DNA of 64,000 nucleotides, taken from contig FODP01000001.1 of the NCBI GenBank assembly GCA_900110395.1, positions 124,001 to 188,000 of the forward strand, in the 5' to 3' direction. This DNA comes from Rhodospirillales bacterium URHD0017. GTDB lineage: Bacteria; Pseudomonadota; Alphaproteobacteria; Reyranellales; Reyranellaceae. The notes beneath the pieces were generated by a model, which worked only from the letters and a program-made list of their open reading frames with translations, did not search any database and was not told where the DNA came from. The position numbers were made by a program, and so were the translations under genes. Below are positions 44,946-53,128 of this stretch, one piece after another; position 1 is the stretch's first letter; the number at the start of each line of letters is the position of its first letter.

Positions 44946-46385
44946 GTGACGCCGGGCGCGCGGGTTGCCGCCACTATAGAGGTTCTCGACGAGATCGTCA
45001 GCCAGGCCGAGCGGCCGGCCGACCTCGTCGCCAATGCCTACTTCCGCTCCCGCCGCTACATCGGCGGCGGCGACCGCCGGGCCGTGTCCGATCGCGTGTG
45101 GGGCATCCTCCGCCGCTGGGGCCAGCTGCGCTGGTGGCTGAAGCGCACCGGCCATCCCGCCGACGGCACCACCGCCCTGCCGCGCGGCATCGTCGCCGCC
45201 GACCTGATGGTGGTCGAGGGCATGGCCCTCGCCGACGTCGAGGCGATGTTCGACGGCGGCCGCTACCGCCCCGATCCGCTCGACGACGGCGAGCGCCGCG
45301 CGCTGCGCCAGATGGAGGGCCATTCGCTCAGCCACCCCGAGCAGCCCGACTGGGTGCGCCTCAACGTCCAGGAATGGGTGGCGCCGCATCTGCAGGAAGC
45401 CTACGGCGACGCCTGGGGCCGCGAGATCGCCGCGCTGGAGAACCCGCCGCCCGTCGACCTGCGCGTCAATCGCCTGAAGGCCACCGTCGCCGAGGCCAAG
45501 GCCGCGCTCGCCCGCGAAGGCATCGACACCGAGCCCATGCGCTTTGCCCCCAACGGCCTGCGCCTGAAACGCCGCCTGTCGGTCGTCGCCGGCGAGGCCT
45601 TCCAGAGCGGCCTCGTCGAAATCCAGGACGAGGGCTCGCAGCTCGTCGCCGGCCTTGTCGACGCCCAGCCCGGCATGCAGATCGCCGACTACTGCGCCGG
45701 CGCGGGCGGCAAGACCTTGGCCATCGCCGCCGGCATGAACAACAAGGGCCGCGTCGTCGCCATGGACGTCTACGAGAGCCGGCTCGACCGCTCGGCGCAG
45801 CGCTTGCGCCGCGCCGGCGCGCACAACGTCGAGCGCCGCGCGCTCGACGGCAACAACCGCAAATGGCTGAAGCGCCAGGCCGGCGCCTTCGACCGCGTGC
45901 TGGTCGACGCGCCCTGCACCGGCACCGGCACCTGGCGCCGCAATCCCGACGGCCGCTGGACCTTGCGTCCCGAGGACCTCGCCGAACTGGTGCCGAAGCA
46001 GGCCGCCATCCTCGACGCCGCGGCGCGCCTGGTGAAGCCGGGCGGCGGGCTTGTCTACGCCACCTGCTCGGTGCTGCCGGCCGAGAACGAGCGGCAGATC
46101 GAAGCCTTCCTCGAGCGCAACCCCGGGTTCGCCGCCGTGCCCGTGACCGACGTCTGGCGCGACGCTATGGGCGCCGATCCGCCGCCGGAGATCGCTGGGC
46201 CTTACCTGCGCCTGTCGCCGCTGCGTCATGGCACGGACGGCTTCTTCGCGGCGACGCTGGTGAGGAAGGGCGACCCCCTCCGTCAAGTGGAGGGACCTGT
46301 TCATGCGGAGGCAGCCCAAGAGGAGGTCCGTGGGCTGCGCCGTCCTGCGGACGGCTCCGCTCGGGATGACGGCGAGGCGGCATGA
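44946..46385 (+). CDS. rsmB: rRNA (cytosine-C5) methyltransferase, RsmB-like
   Basis: 479 residues from ATG 44946. N-terminal NusB-like helical part (RVAATIEVLDEIVSQ, DRRAVSDRVWGILRRWGQL), then SUN/Nop2 domain: VEIQDEGSQLVAGLVDAQPG, ADYCAGAGGKTLAIAAGM, motif IV VLVDAPCTGTGTWRRNPD with the PC catalytic pair, and motif VI VYATCSVLPAENERQ with TCS Cys. Targets 16S C967 or equivalent; the precise site is inferred. The last ~37 residues after FFAATLVRKG are not part of the family and come from palindromic repeats. Confidence 0.88.
   Translation: MTPGARVAATIEVLDEIVSQAERPADLVANAYFRSRRYIGGGDRRAVSDRVWGILRRWGQLRWWLKRTGHPADGTTALPRGIVAADLMVVEGMALADVEAMFDGGRYRPDPLDDGERRALRQMEGHSLSHPEQPDWVRLNVQEWVAPHLQEAYGDAWGREIAALENPPPVDLRVNRLKATVAEAKAALAREGIDTEPMRFAPNGLRLKRRLSVVAGEAFQSGLVEIQDEGSQLVAGLVDAQPGMQIADYCAGAGGKTLAIAAGMNNKGRVVAMDVYESRLDRSAQRLRRAGAHNVERRALDGNNRKWLKRQAGAFDRVLVDAPCTGTGTWRRNPDGRWTLRPEDLAELVPKQAAILDAAARLVKPGGGLVYATCSVLPAENERQIEAFLERNPGFAAVPVTDVWRDAMGADPPPEIAGPYLRLSPLRHGTDGFFAATLVRKGDPLRQVEGPVHAEAAQEEVRGLRRPADGSARDDGEAA
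46276..46354. repeat. Three consecutive hairpins at the rsmB 3' end
   Basis: CCCTCC/GGAGGG (46276-46294), GCAGCCCA/TGGGCTGC (46311-46338) and CCGTCC/GGACGG (46340-46354), in tandem, within the last in-frame part of rsmB. This resembles a REP-type element. Confidence 0.6.
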
Positions 46386-46948
46386 TGCGCATCCGCCGCG
46401 CCCACAAGAGCGACTCCGCCGCCATCGGCCGCGTCCATGTGGAGACCTGGCAGGCGACCTATGCCGGGCTGCTGCCCGATTCGATGCTGGCCGGCATGTC
46501 CGACGTGCGCCAGTCGGCCTACTGGTCGCGCGTGCTGGCCGACCCGCGGGAATCGCGCGGCGTGTTCGTGGCCGACGACGAGGACATGGGCGTCGTGGGC
46601 TTCGGCAGCTGCGGTCCCGTCCGCGATCCACCGGAGGGGCTGAGCGGCCGCGAGATCCGCGTCGGCGAGGTCTATACCCTCTATGTCGAGCCCGACTTCC
46701 AGAACCGCGGGCTTGGCCGCCGCCTGCTCGACGCGCTGTTCCGCCAGCTGCGCGCCGACGGCTGCGACACCGCCGTGCTGTGGATGCTGGCCGACAACCC
46801 GACGCGCTTCTTCTACGAGGGGCTGGGCGGCGAACGCGTCGGCGAGCGCGTCGACACCATGGCCGGCGTCGACGTCCAGGAGGTGGCCTTCGGCTGGCAC
46901 GACCTCGCGGCGCCCCTGGTGCGCCGCAAGCTCGCGACGGAGGAGTGA
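46382..46948 (+). CDS. GNAT N-acetyltransferase
   Basis: 188 residues from ATG 46382, overlapping the rsmB stop. RimI-like fold with MRIRRAHKSDSAAIGRVHVE, GEVYTLYVEPDFQNRGLGRR (acetyl-CoA V/I-x-P-x-x-Q-x-x-G-x-G loop) and LWMLADNPTRFFYEGLGGE. Substrate unknown; likely small-molecule or protein N-acetylation. Confidence 0.88.
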   Translation: MMRIRRAHKSDSAAIGRVHVETWQATYAGLLPDSMLAGMSDVRQSAYWSRVLADPRESRGVFVADDEDMGVVGFGSCGPVRDPPEGLSGREIRVGEVYTLYVEPDFQNRGLGRRLLDALFRQLRADGCDTAVLWMLADNPTRFFYEGLGGERVGERVDTMAGVDVQEVAFGWHDLAAPLVRRKLATEE

Positions 46949-47150
46949 GCCCAAAGAGCCGCATGCAGTGCAGGCATTTTGCCGACTTTCCGGCATTCCC
47001 GGTATTTCCGGCCGAGAGCGTGGTGTGAGGGGTTTGGCCGGCCTACCAGATGTCGGGGCTGTCCGGGCGAGATATGAAGTCATTTCCGTATTATAACTAT
47101 AGTTTTGGTATTTGCAAGCCGGCCAGCGCTTCGCTAAGGCAGACGCCCTG

Positions 47151-47726
47151 ATGCTTTTCCACCCCTGGATCCTCGAGGGCCTCGGCATCCTGCTGCTGGC
47201 CGTCGGCGCGGCCGGACTGGGCGCCCTGTTCATCTCCCGGCCGATGCGCTCGGGCATACGGCGCACGGTGGGCGCGGTCTGCGCCGTGATGGCGCTGGGC
47301 GGCGTTCTCCTGATGACACGGGCAGAAGCCATGCGCGACGTCGATCGCGATCTCAGCCCGGCGGAGCAGGCCGTCCTGGCCAAGGCGATAAGCCGGTTTC
47401 CCAACATCAAGTTCGAGGTATTCACGGCGCACACCGACAACGAGACCGCGGCGCTCGCCGCGAAGGTGGCGGATGCCGTCAAGGCCGCGACCGGCGTCGC
47501 GCCGCGCCGCGCCACCATACCGCCGCTGAAGCAGAAGGGCGTGGTGCCGCCGTTGCCGCAAAAGGGCGTGGTCATCGTCGTGCACGACAGGGAGGACGAC
47601 CTCGGTCGCGCCGTCTCCGCCACGATCGGCCGCGCCCTGATGGCCGCCCGCGTCGCCTGCATCACCGACGATGAGCCGGCGCTGGACGACCGCACGGTGC
47701 GGATCGTGGTCGGCGAGAAGCCTTGA
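47151..47726 (+). CDS. Membrane-anchored hypothetical protein
   Basis: 191 residues from ATG 47151 (the frame opens at TTG 47112). Two N-terminal helices (ILEGLGILLLAVGAAGLGAL, VGAVCAVMALGGVLLM) then a soluble part SRFPNIKFEVFTAHTDNETA and a C-terminal strand DRTVRIVVGEKP. No known domain. The AT-rich gap before it (TATTATAACTATAG) may carry its promoter. The role is unknown. Confidence 0.6.
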   Translation: MLFHPWILEGLGILLLAVGAAGLGALFISRPMRSGIRRTVGAVCAVMALGGVLLMTRAEAMRDVDRDLSPAEQAVLAKAISRFPNIKFEVFTAHTDNETAALAAKVADAVKAATGVAPRRATIPPLKQKGVVPPLPQKGVVIVVHDREDDLGRAVSATIGRALMAARVACITDDEPALDDRTVRIVVGEKP

Positions 47727-47746
47727 CCGACTCTTCCTCTCAAATT

Positions 47747-47839
47747 CCTCTCCCCCGCTAGGGGGAGAGGTTAGGTGAGGGGGCTGCGAAGACTGTCTGT
47801 AACCCCCTCACCCAACCTCTCCCCCTAGCGGGGGAGAGG
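47747..47839. repeat. 37-bp inverted repeat with nested hairpins
   Basis: Arms 47747-47783 and 47803-47839 are reverse complements with one mismatch and a 19-base loop. Each arm also folds by itself (CCTCTCCCCC, loop GCTA, GGGGGAGAGG). It lies between convergent genes, so it may act as a two-way terminator or be a small mobile palindrome. Confidence 0.8.
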
Positions 47840-47864
47840 AGCATGAATGAGAGGAGCCAGAGAC

Positions 47865-48464
47865 CTACCGCCCGGCGTCGCTGATCGCCGGGCCGGCCGA
47901 CCAGCGGCACCGGTCGGCCAGAGGGTGCAGGCCTGGTTCGGCGCCAGCCACGACGAACGTGAACAGCAAGGGCACCGACAGCGGCCGCACGACGGCCAGG
48001 CGCAGCTCGGCCTTGCCGTAGAGCTCGCTCGCGAACTGGACGGCGCGCTCGCCCGCCAGCACCAGGCCCGCTCCGTCGCCGCCGGGCGGCCAGGAGCCGT
48101 CGACGAAGCGGCCGCCGTCGAGGCTCAGCCTCACGGCAACGGCCCACGGTCCCAGCCTCAGCCCGTCGGCATCGATGTGGACGGCCGTCACGCCGTCGAA
48201 GCACTCGACGCGCAGGCTGGCCGGACGGTAACGCCCGCGCTCGTGGGCGATGCCGAACAGGACCGCCGCCGGGCCACTGGCGCCCGTGACGTGATTGCGC
48301 GCCTCAACCGGGATCCAGGTCGCGTCGGCGGCGAGGGAGGGCGGGCCCGGCACGTTCTCCGTCTCGGGGACCAGGTCGGGGGACCAGTCGGGCGGCGTCG
48401 CGTTCACGGCGCCGGCCCACAGGACCAGCGCACCGGCGACGGACAGAGTTCTATGACGTTTCAT
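47865..48464 (-). CDS. Exported protein, VasI-like fold
   Basis: 199 residues from ATG 48464 with signal peptide LSVAGALVLWAGAVNATP. Mature part: PASLRVECFDGVTAVHIDAD, AVRLSLDGGRFVDGSWPPGG, LRLAVVRPLSVPLLFTFVVA, GLHPLADRCRW. This strand order with a late Cys-Trp pair resembles VasI-type proteins (type VI secretion associated). No type VI genes are in the window, so only the fold resemblance is stated. Confidence 0.65.
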   Translation of the reverse strand: MKRHRTLSVAGALVLWAGAVNATPPDWSPDLVPETENVPGPPSLAADATWIPVEARNHVTGASGPAAVLFGIAHERGRYRPASLRVECFDGVTAVHIDADGLRLGPWAVAVRLSLDGGRFVDGSWPPGGDGAGLVLAGERAVQFASELYGKAELRLAVVRPLSVPLLFTFVVAGAEPGLHPLADRCRWSAGPAISDAGR

Positions 48465-48878
48465 GACAGCACCTGATCTCGTGCGAATAAAAAAGGCGGC
48501 CTGCCAGCCGCCCTGCGCGCGAAATCGGCGACGGCTAGCCGGCGTGAATTATGTCCGAGCGGAGGGCAACACAGGGCGGGCCGAAGCGAAGGCTCCCGGC
48601 CGCCTGCGCGGTCCACTCTCCAATCGAGGCCATGGTTGCATTCATGAGTGCCACATATACCCATCCGATGCGGAGCGCCAGAGGCGCGAGCAAATTGAAT
48701 CCAACTGTTGCCGTCCAAACACACCCGCCTTCGCTCGCTGACGCGAGCTACGGCGGGCTTCGCCCGCCTTTCAGGTTGCTGCTGGAGGGTTCGCCCTCCG
48801 TAGCGTCTTCGCGAAGGAGGGGGCTCGTGCGACACTGGCGAGCCACGTTCCGAGGCCTGTTGTCAGCGAGGTGTCCGT
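48465..48878. other. Intergenic with palindromic repeats
   Basis: 414 bases without a supportable gene. The right half contains GC-rich hairpins (separate entry); the left half contains only GC-phase shadow frames. Confidence 0.45.
48752..48799. repeat. Two GC-rich hairpins (REP-like)
   Basis: GGCGGGC-TTC-GCCCGCC (48752-48768, followed by TTTC) and GGAGGG-TTCG-CCCTCC (48784-48799). Similar in style to the hairpins at 46276. The first is a possible terminator for the - strand or + strand side. Confidence 0.6.
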
Positions 48879-49427
48879 ATGCGTCGCCTGTTCCTTGCAG
48901 CCCTCCTCGCCGGCGCCGCCGTCGCGCCGGCCGGGGCCGACAGCTACCGCGACGCCAACATTCCGATCTCCGTCGAGACGACGGACAGCTTCACCATCCG
49001 TCTGGGCGTGCGGGAGGGCTACGACCTTGCGCTGCACATCAATCCCGTGGGTGATTTCCCGGCGCGCGTCGAGTCTCATCTATGCGGCATCTACTTCAAG
49101 GCGGTGCGCTCCTCAGAGACACAGCAATGGCTCAATTCCCGCTGGAAGGACGAGGCGGTGCTGGTGCAGGTGAGGCGCACCCTCGAGCGCATCATGCAGG
49201 TGAAGTCGGAGGAGACGTTCGCCTTGCGCGACGACAAGGCGGGCGATGTCGTCGGCGCCGAATTCGTCGGCCCGTCGCGCGGTGATCCGTCGGTCGTGGT
49301 GATGACGTCCCTGGTCAACACGCCGCGCGGTCAGTTGCAGATGAATTGCGTGCTGCGGTCCGACCAGGCCACCAAGGCGTTGTATGCCGTGCGCCCCATC
49401 CGTGAGTCGATCAAGCCGCCGAGGTGA
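48879..49427 (+). CDS. Exported hypothetical protein
   Basis: 182 residues from ATG 48879 (CGAGG eight bases upstream). Signal peptide LFLAALLAGAAVAPAGA. Mature protein contains NIPISVETTDSFTIRLGVRE and ESHLCGIYFKAVRSSETQQW, with a second Cys in QLQMNCVLRSD. Beta-rich, no known family. Sits alone ahead of guaA. Confidence 0.7.
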   Translation: MRRLFLAALLAGAAVAPAGADSYRDANIPISVETTDSFTIRLGVREGYDLALHINPVGDFPARVESHLCGIYFKAVRSSETQQWLNSRWKDEAVLVQVRRTLERIMQVKSEETFALRDDKAGDVVGAEFVGPSRGDPSVVVMTSLVNTPRGQLQMNCVLRSDQATKALYAVRPIRESIKPPR

Positions 49428-49582
49428 TGGGCCGCGATCTCCTTCACGTTCTTGTAGACGTCGGCGATGGTGTTGAAGATCGCCGGCCTCCTCGTCTGGA
49501 CGTCGATCGGCTTCCTCGGATGGGTGCCGTCCCACGGGTCGTCGCTGGGCTTCAGCCCGTCGCCGCGGCGGATCGAGAACAT
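49331..49582 (-). other. Possible small - strand coding remnant
   Basis: Upstream of the exported protein's end, the - strand reads PTPPGGYWDNDGFGMFSIRR and RPAIFNTIADVYKNVKEIAA in one frame, a protein-like composition. Below 49430 the frame is antisense to the real gene. ATG 49582 is the only start. Could be a remnant of a lost gene. Low confidence. Confidence 0.25.
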
Positions 49583-49654
49583 GCCGAAGCCGTCGTTGTC
49601 CCAGTACCCGCCGGGAGGCGTGGGCAGGAGGCGGGGAAGGAGCCCGGGCCCCGG

Positions 49655-49687
49655 TCCGATAATCGTCCGATGATCGTCCGATGATCC
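49655..49687. repeat. Three 11-bp tandem repeats upstream of guaA
   Basis: TCCGATAATCG (49655), TCCGATGATCG (49666) and TCCGATGATCC (49677) follow without spacer. The last ends 47 bases before the guaA ATG, within the likely promoter or leader. Confidence 0.8.
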
Positions 49688-49734
49688 ACACCAAACCCGG
49701 TTGAACCCCGCCGCCCTGTTCCGTATATCCCCCC

Positions 49735-51285
49735 ATGGCCGACCGTTTGCTGATTGTCGATTTTGGTTCCCAGGTCACCCAGCTGATCGCCCGCCGACTG
49801 CGCGAAGCCGGGGTCTACTGCGAAATCCACCCCTTCCAGTCGGTCGACCAGGCCAAGCTGAAACAGTTCGACCCCAAGGCCATCGTGCTTTCGGGCGGGC
49901 CCGCCTCGGTGATCGAGGGCCAGGCGCCGTCGGCCGATCCCGCCATCTTCGCGGCCAAGGTGCCGGTGCTGGGGATCTGCTACGGCGAGCAGACCATGGC
50001 CAAGGAGCTGGGCGGCACCGTCGAATCGGGCCACCACCGCGAGTTCGGCCGCGCCGAGCTCGAGGTCAAGCAGCCCTCGGCCCTGTTCGACGGCGTCTGG
50101 AAGCCGGGCGACAGGAAGCAGGTGTGGATGAGCCACGGCGACCGCGTGACCAAGCTGCCGCCGGGCTTCAGCGTCATCGCCACCAGCGAGAACGCGCCGT
50201 TCGCCGCCATCTCCGACGAGGCGCGCAAGTTCTACGCCGTGCAGTTCCATCCCGAGGTGATGCACACGCCCGACGGCGCCAAGCTCCTGCGCAACTTCGC
50301 CCTCAACATCGCGGGCTTCAAGGGCGACTGGACGATGGCCGCCTTCAAGGACCGCGCCATCGCCCAGGTCCGCGCCCAGGTCGGCAAGGGCCGTGTGATC
50401 TGCGGCCTGTCGGGCGGCGTCGACTCCTCGGTGGTGGCGGTGCTGCTGCACGAGGCGCTGGGCGACCAGCTGCAGTGCGTGTTCGTCGATCACGGCCTGC
50501 TGCGGCTGAACGAGGCCCAGGAGGTCGTCCGCCTGTTCCGCGACCACTACAACATCCCGCTGGTTCATGCCGACGCCTCGGAGACCTTCCTGAAGGCGCT
50601 CGACGGCGTGAGCGACCCTGAGACCAAGCGCAAGACGATCGGCGCGCTGTTCATCGACGTGTTCGAGGCCGCGGCCAAGAAGTTCAGCGGCGCCGAGTTC
50701 CTGGCCCAGGGCACGCTCTATCCCGACGTGATCGAATCGGTCTCCTTCACCGGCGGCCCAAGTGTCACGATCAAGAGCCATCACAATGTCGGCGGCCTGC
50801 CGGCCCGCATGAACATGAAGCTGGTCGAGCCCCTGCGCGAGCTCTTCAAGGACGAGGTGAGGGCGCTCGGCCGCGAGCTCGGCCTGCCGGCCGACCTGGT
50901 GAACCGCCATCCGTTCCCCGGACCGGGCCTCGCCATCCGCATCCCTGGCAACATCACGAAGGAGAAGCTCGACCTCCTGCGCCAGGTCGACGCCGTCTAT
51001 CTCGACGAGATCCGCAAGGCCGGCCTCTACGACGAGATCTGGCAGGCCTTCGCCGTGCTGCTGCCGGTGCGCACCGTGGGCGTGATGGGTGACGGGCGGA
51101 CGTACGACCAGGCCTGCGCGCTGCGCGCGGTCACCTCGACCGATGGCATGACGGCCGACTACTACCCGTTCGATCATGCGTTCCTCGGCCGTGTCGCGAA
51201 TCGCATCATCAACGAGGTGCGGGGGGTCAACCGGGTGACCTACGACATTACATCAAAGCCGCCCGGCACGATCGAGTGGGAGTGA
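49735..51285 (+). CDS. guaA: GMP synthase (glutamine-hydrolysing)
   Basis: 516 residues from ATG 49735. N-terminal class I glutamine amidotransferase: [18 protein letters not shown], nucleophile in [15 protein letters not shown], and [13 protein letters not shown] with the His/Glu pair. ATP-pyrophosphatase: P-loop [19 protein letters not shown]-terminal dimerisation domain: [15 protein letters not shown] and the end [16 protein letters not shown]. Converts XMP to GMP. The stop region (CGAGTGGGAGTGA) is a known island integration site in many bacteria. Confidence 0.97.
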   Translation: MADRLLIVDFGSQVTQLIARRLREAGVYCEIHPFQSVDQAKLKQFDPKAIVLSGGPASVIEGQAPSADPAIFAAKVPVLGICYGEQTMAKELGGTVESGHHREFGRAELEVKQPSALFDGVWKPGDRKQVWMSHGDRVTKLPPGFSVIATSENAPFAAISDEARKFYAVQFHPEVMHTPDGAKLLRNFALNIAGFKGDWTMAAFKDRAIAQVRAQVGKGRVICGLSGGVDSSVVAVLLHEALGDQLQCVFVDHGLLRLNEAQEVVRLFRDHYNIPLVHADASETFLKALDGVSDPETKRKTIGALFIDVFEAAAKKFSGAEFLAQGTLYPDVIESVSFTGGPSVTIKSHHNVGGLPARMNMKLVEPLRELFKDEVRALGRELGLPADLVNRHPFPGPGLAIRIPGNITKEKLDLLRQVDAVYLDEIRKAGLYDEIWQAFAVLLPVRTVGVMGDGRTYDQACALRAVTSTDGMTADYYPFDHAFLGRVANRIINEVRGVNRVTYDITSKPPGTIEWE

Positions 51286-51357
51286 ATTGGCGTCGCTGCC
51301 CTGCAGGGGTGTTAAACAGCCTTGATGGACTGGCTCACATATCGAGATGAGTAAGTC

Positions 51358-53070
51358 ATGGACGACTGGGAAAAGGACACCGCCATCAAGGTGACGAATG
51401 CACGCCGCGCTCTGGAGCGGGGTGAACTTCGCGTTCCGTCGGAAATGGAGGGGGTACAGGACGTGCTTAACGCTCCTTTGACCCCTTTGGGACTCGTCGA
51501 CATCAGTAAGCTCTCCAAGGCAGGCGTTGCCTTTGGTCGCATGGCAGGCATGGCGGCGTCGGTCGGACCACAGCTGTCCCCTAAGCGTTCAGAGCAAGCT
51601 GTGGCCCCGCTGGACCCTCAGGAGGCACAATTTGAACTGTTCCGCCTGTTCGCTTTAATATTTGCTGCGCTCACGGGCGTGGACGTCGGACAAATCGGCG
51701 ATCTTGACGAGGTGCGCACGAGACTCATCGCTCGCGTTCGCGATGAGCCCTCGGCCCTTGCTGACAGTCTCAACAAGGCTGCCAGCGAATTGGCCGAATT
51801 CTATAGTGTTCGTAGCCTTGAAATTTTTAGATACGCCAAAGGTCTCGGCGGGATGAAGGTGGTCGCGGGCGGTCAGCGCCAGTTCACGGAGGCGGGCCTT
51901 GATGCAACACGCATCAGTGGCCTCTACATAGATACCCAGCTCATCCCGGACCCAGTCTACCCATTCCTCGCCGATGAGCTTGCCCTAAACGCAAAGCACC
52001 TCCAGCTCGCGCACGTTCTCTACTTCATCTTGCAGCTGCAACCGCTCGTGGATGCGCGCCTCCCCGTGCCGGCCATAGTAGTGTTCCCGAGCTTCGAGGA
52101 GCCGCTTGAGAAACACGATCCAGTCACGCAAGTCGGAATCGAATCTCTACTACTTCAGGTGGTAGCGCCAATCTGTGACGCTAACATCAGCGCTGTCCGA
52201 GATCTTTTCGACTATGCCGTGAGGCAGTCGGACAAGTTTCTGTCGGCAGTCATGAACGCCAACCTTTTCGTTCCCCAAGGGCATGAGCCGGGTGAGTTCA
52301 AGGATGGGCGAATTGCGCTCAATGCGCACATTGCCAGCATTGAAGGCCGGCAGGCGAAAGAGCTTGTTGATGTCATCAAGCGCATGCCGCCGGGCGCCGC
52401 GGCGCTCTTGGGCATTATGGACCGCTTGCGTCCACAATTTCACCTCTTGGAGAACTCAAACGAACTGCAAGCTCAACCGCTGATGGCGCTGCCAGTGCAA
52501 TGGCACTACTTCAATCTCTGTGCAACCGCCTCTGCACGCGAGTTGGTGAACAAGAAGGTGTTGTCCGAAGCGAACTTCGTGACCTTGAGAGCGCTGCAGG
52601 ACGACAGCGTTTCGTGGCTCGCAAACATCCCCATCGAGGGACTGCTTGAGTTGCGGCGAAATGCAGAGGTTGTGACGTTTCGCGAAGAACTGAAGAAGTA
52701 CACCAGCCAGCTCGCCGCGGCTGGCCCGCTCGAACTCAATGATGTGGTGAAAGAGGTCAACCATGGCCTCGCTTCCCTGGTTCAGCGGCACGCCAAAGCC
52801 ATGGAAGACGTGAGAACGAAGTACCGGCCCAAGATGGTTGGCATAGCGACTGGGGCTGTCATCGGAGCCGTTAGCATGGCTAGCATGGCCTTCCTTCCCG
52901 CACTTGCGTCTGTAGCTGGCGTGGTCGCGCCAGTTGGCGCGATGGTAGGCGTGATTGGGGGAGGATCGATCAGCGCGATCAAGGAAATTGTCGCCTCCAA
53001 GGCCGAACAGCGGCAGCTGTCCCGACATTCCCTCCTAGGGATGTTGGCCTCCGCTCGGAAGGCCAAGTAG
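51358..53070 (+). CDS. Large hypothetical protein with C-terminal membrane hairpin
   Basis: 570 residues from ATG 51358, 72 bases after guaA. N-terminus MDDWEKDTAIKVTNARRALE; the bulk is alpha-helical (EAQFELFRLFALIFAALTGV, LADELALNAKHLQLAHVLYF). Near the end, after a basic linker RTKYRPK, are hydrophobic segments IATGAVIGAVSMASMAFLPA and GVVAPVGAMVGVIGGGS, then a basic tail SARKAK. Codon use is less GC-biased than guaA. No known domain is recognised. Beside the Argonaute island it may be a defence-linked membrane protein, or a separate insertion. Confidence 0.65.
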   Translation: MDDWEKDTAIKVTNARRALERGELRVPSEMEGVQDVLNAPLTPLGLVDISKLSKAGVAFGRMAGMAASVGPQLSPKRSEQAVAPLDPQEAQFELFRLFALIFAALTGVDVGQIGDLDEVRTRLIARVRDEPSALADSLNKAASELAEFYSVRSLEIFRYAKGLGGMKVVAGGQRQFTEAGLDATRISGLYIDTQLIPDPVYPFLADELALNAKHLQLAHVLYFILQLQPLVDARLPVPAIVVFPSFEEPLEKHDPVTQVGIESLLLQVVAPICDANISAVRDLFDYAVRQSDKFLSAVMNANLFVPQGHEPGEFKDGRIALNAHIASIEGRQAKELVDVIKRMPPGAAALLGIMDRLRPQFHLLENSNELQAQPLMALPVQWHYFNLCATASARELVNKKVLSEANFVTLRALQDDSVSWLANIPIEGLLELRRNAEVVTFREELKKYTSQLAAAGPLELNDVVKEVNHGLASLVQRHAKAMEDVRTKYRPKMVGIATGAVIGAVSMASMAFLPALASVAGVVAPVGAMVGVIGGGSISAIKEIVASKAEQRQLSRHSLLGMLASARKAK

Positions 53071-53128
53071 CATACCGGCGGTACCTCGTCGGACTTAGGC
53101 TGGTGGGAGCGATTGTGGGGACAGGGGT

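Noticed and set aside
49552..51177. 541-codon - strand open frame
   Set aside because: Antisense of guaA.
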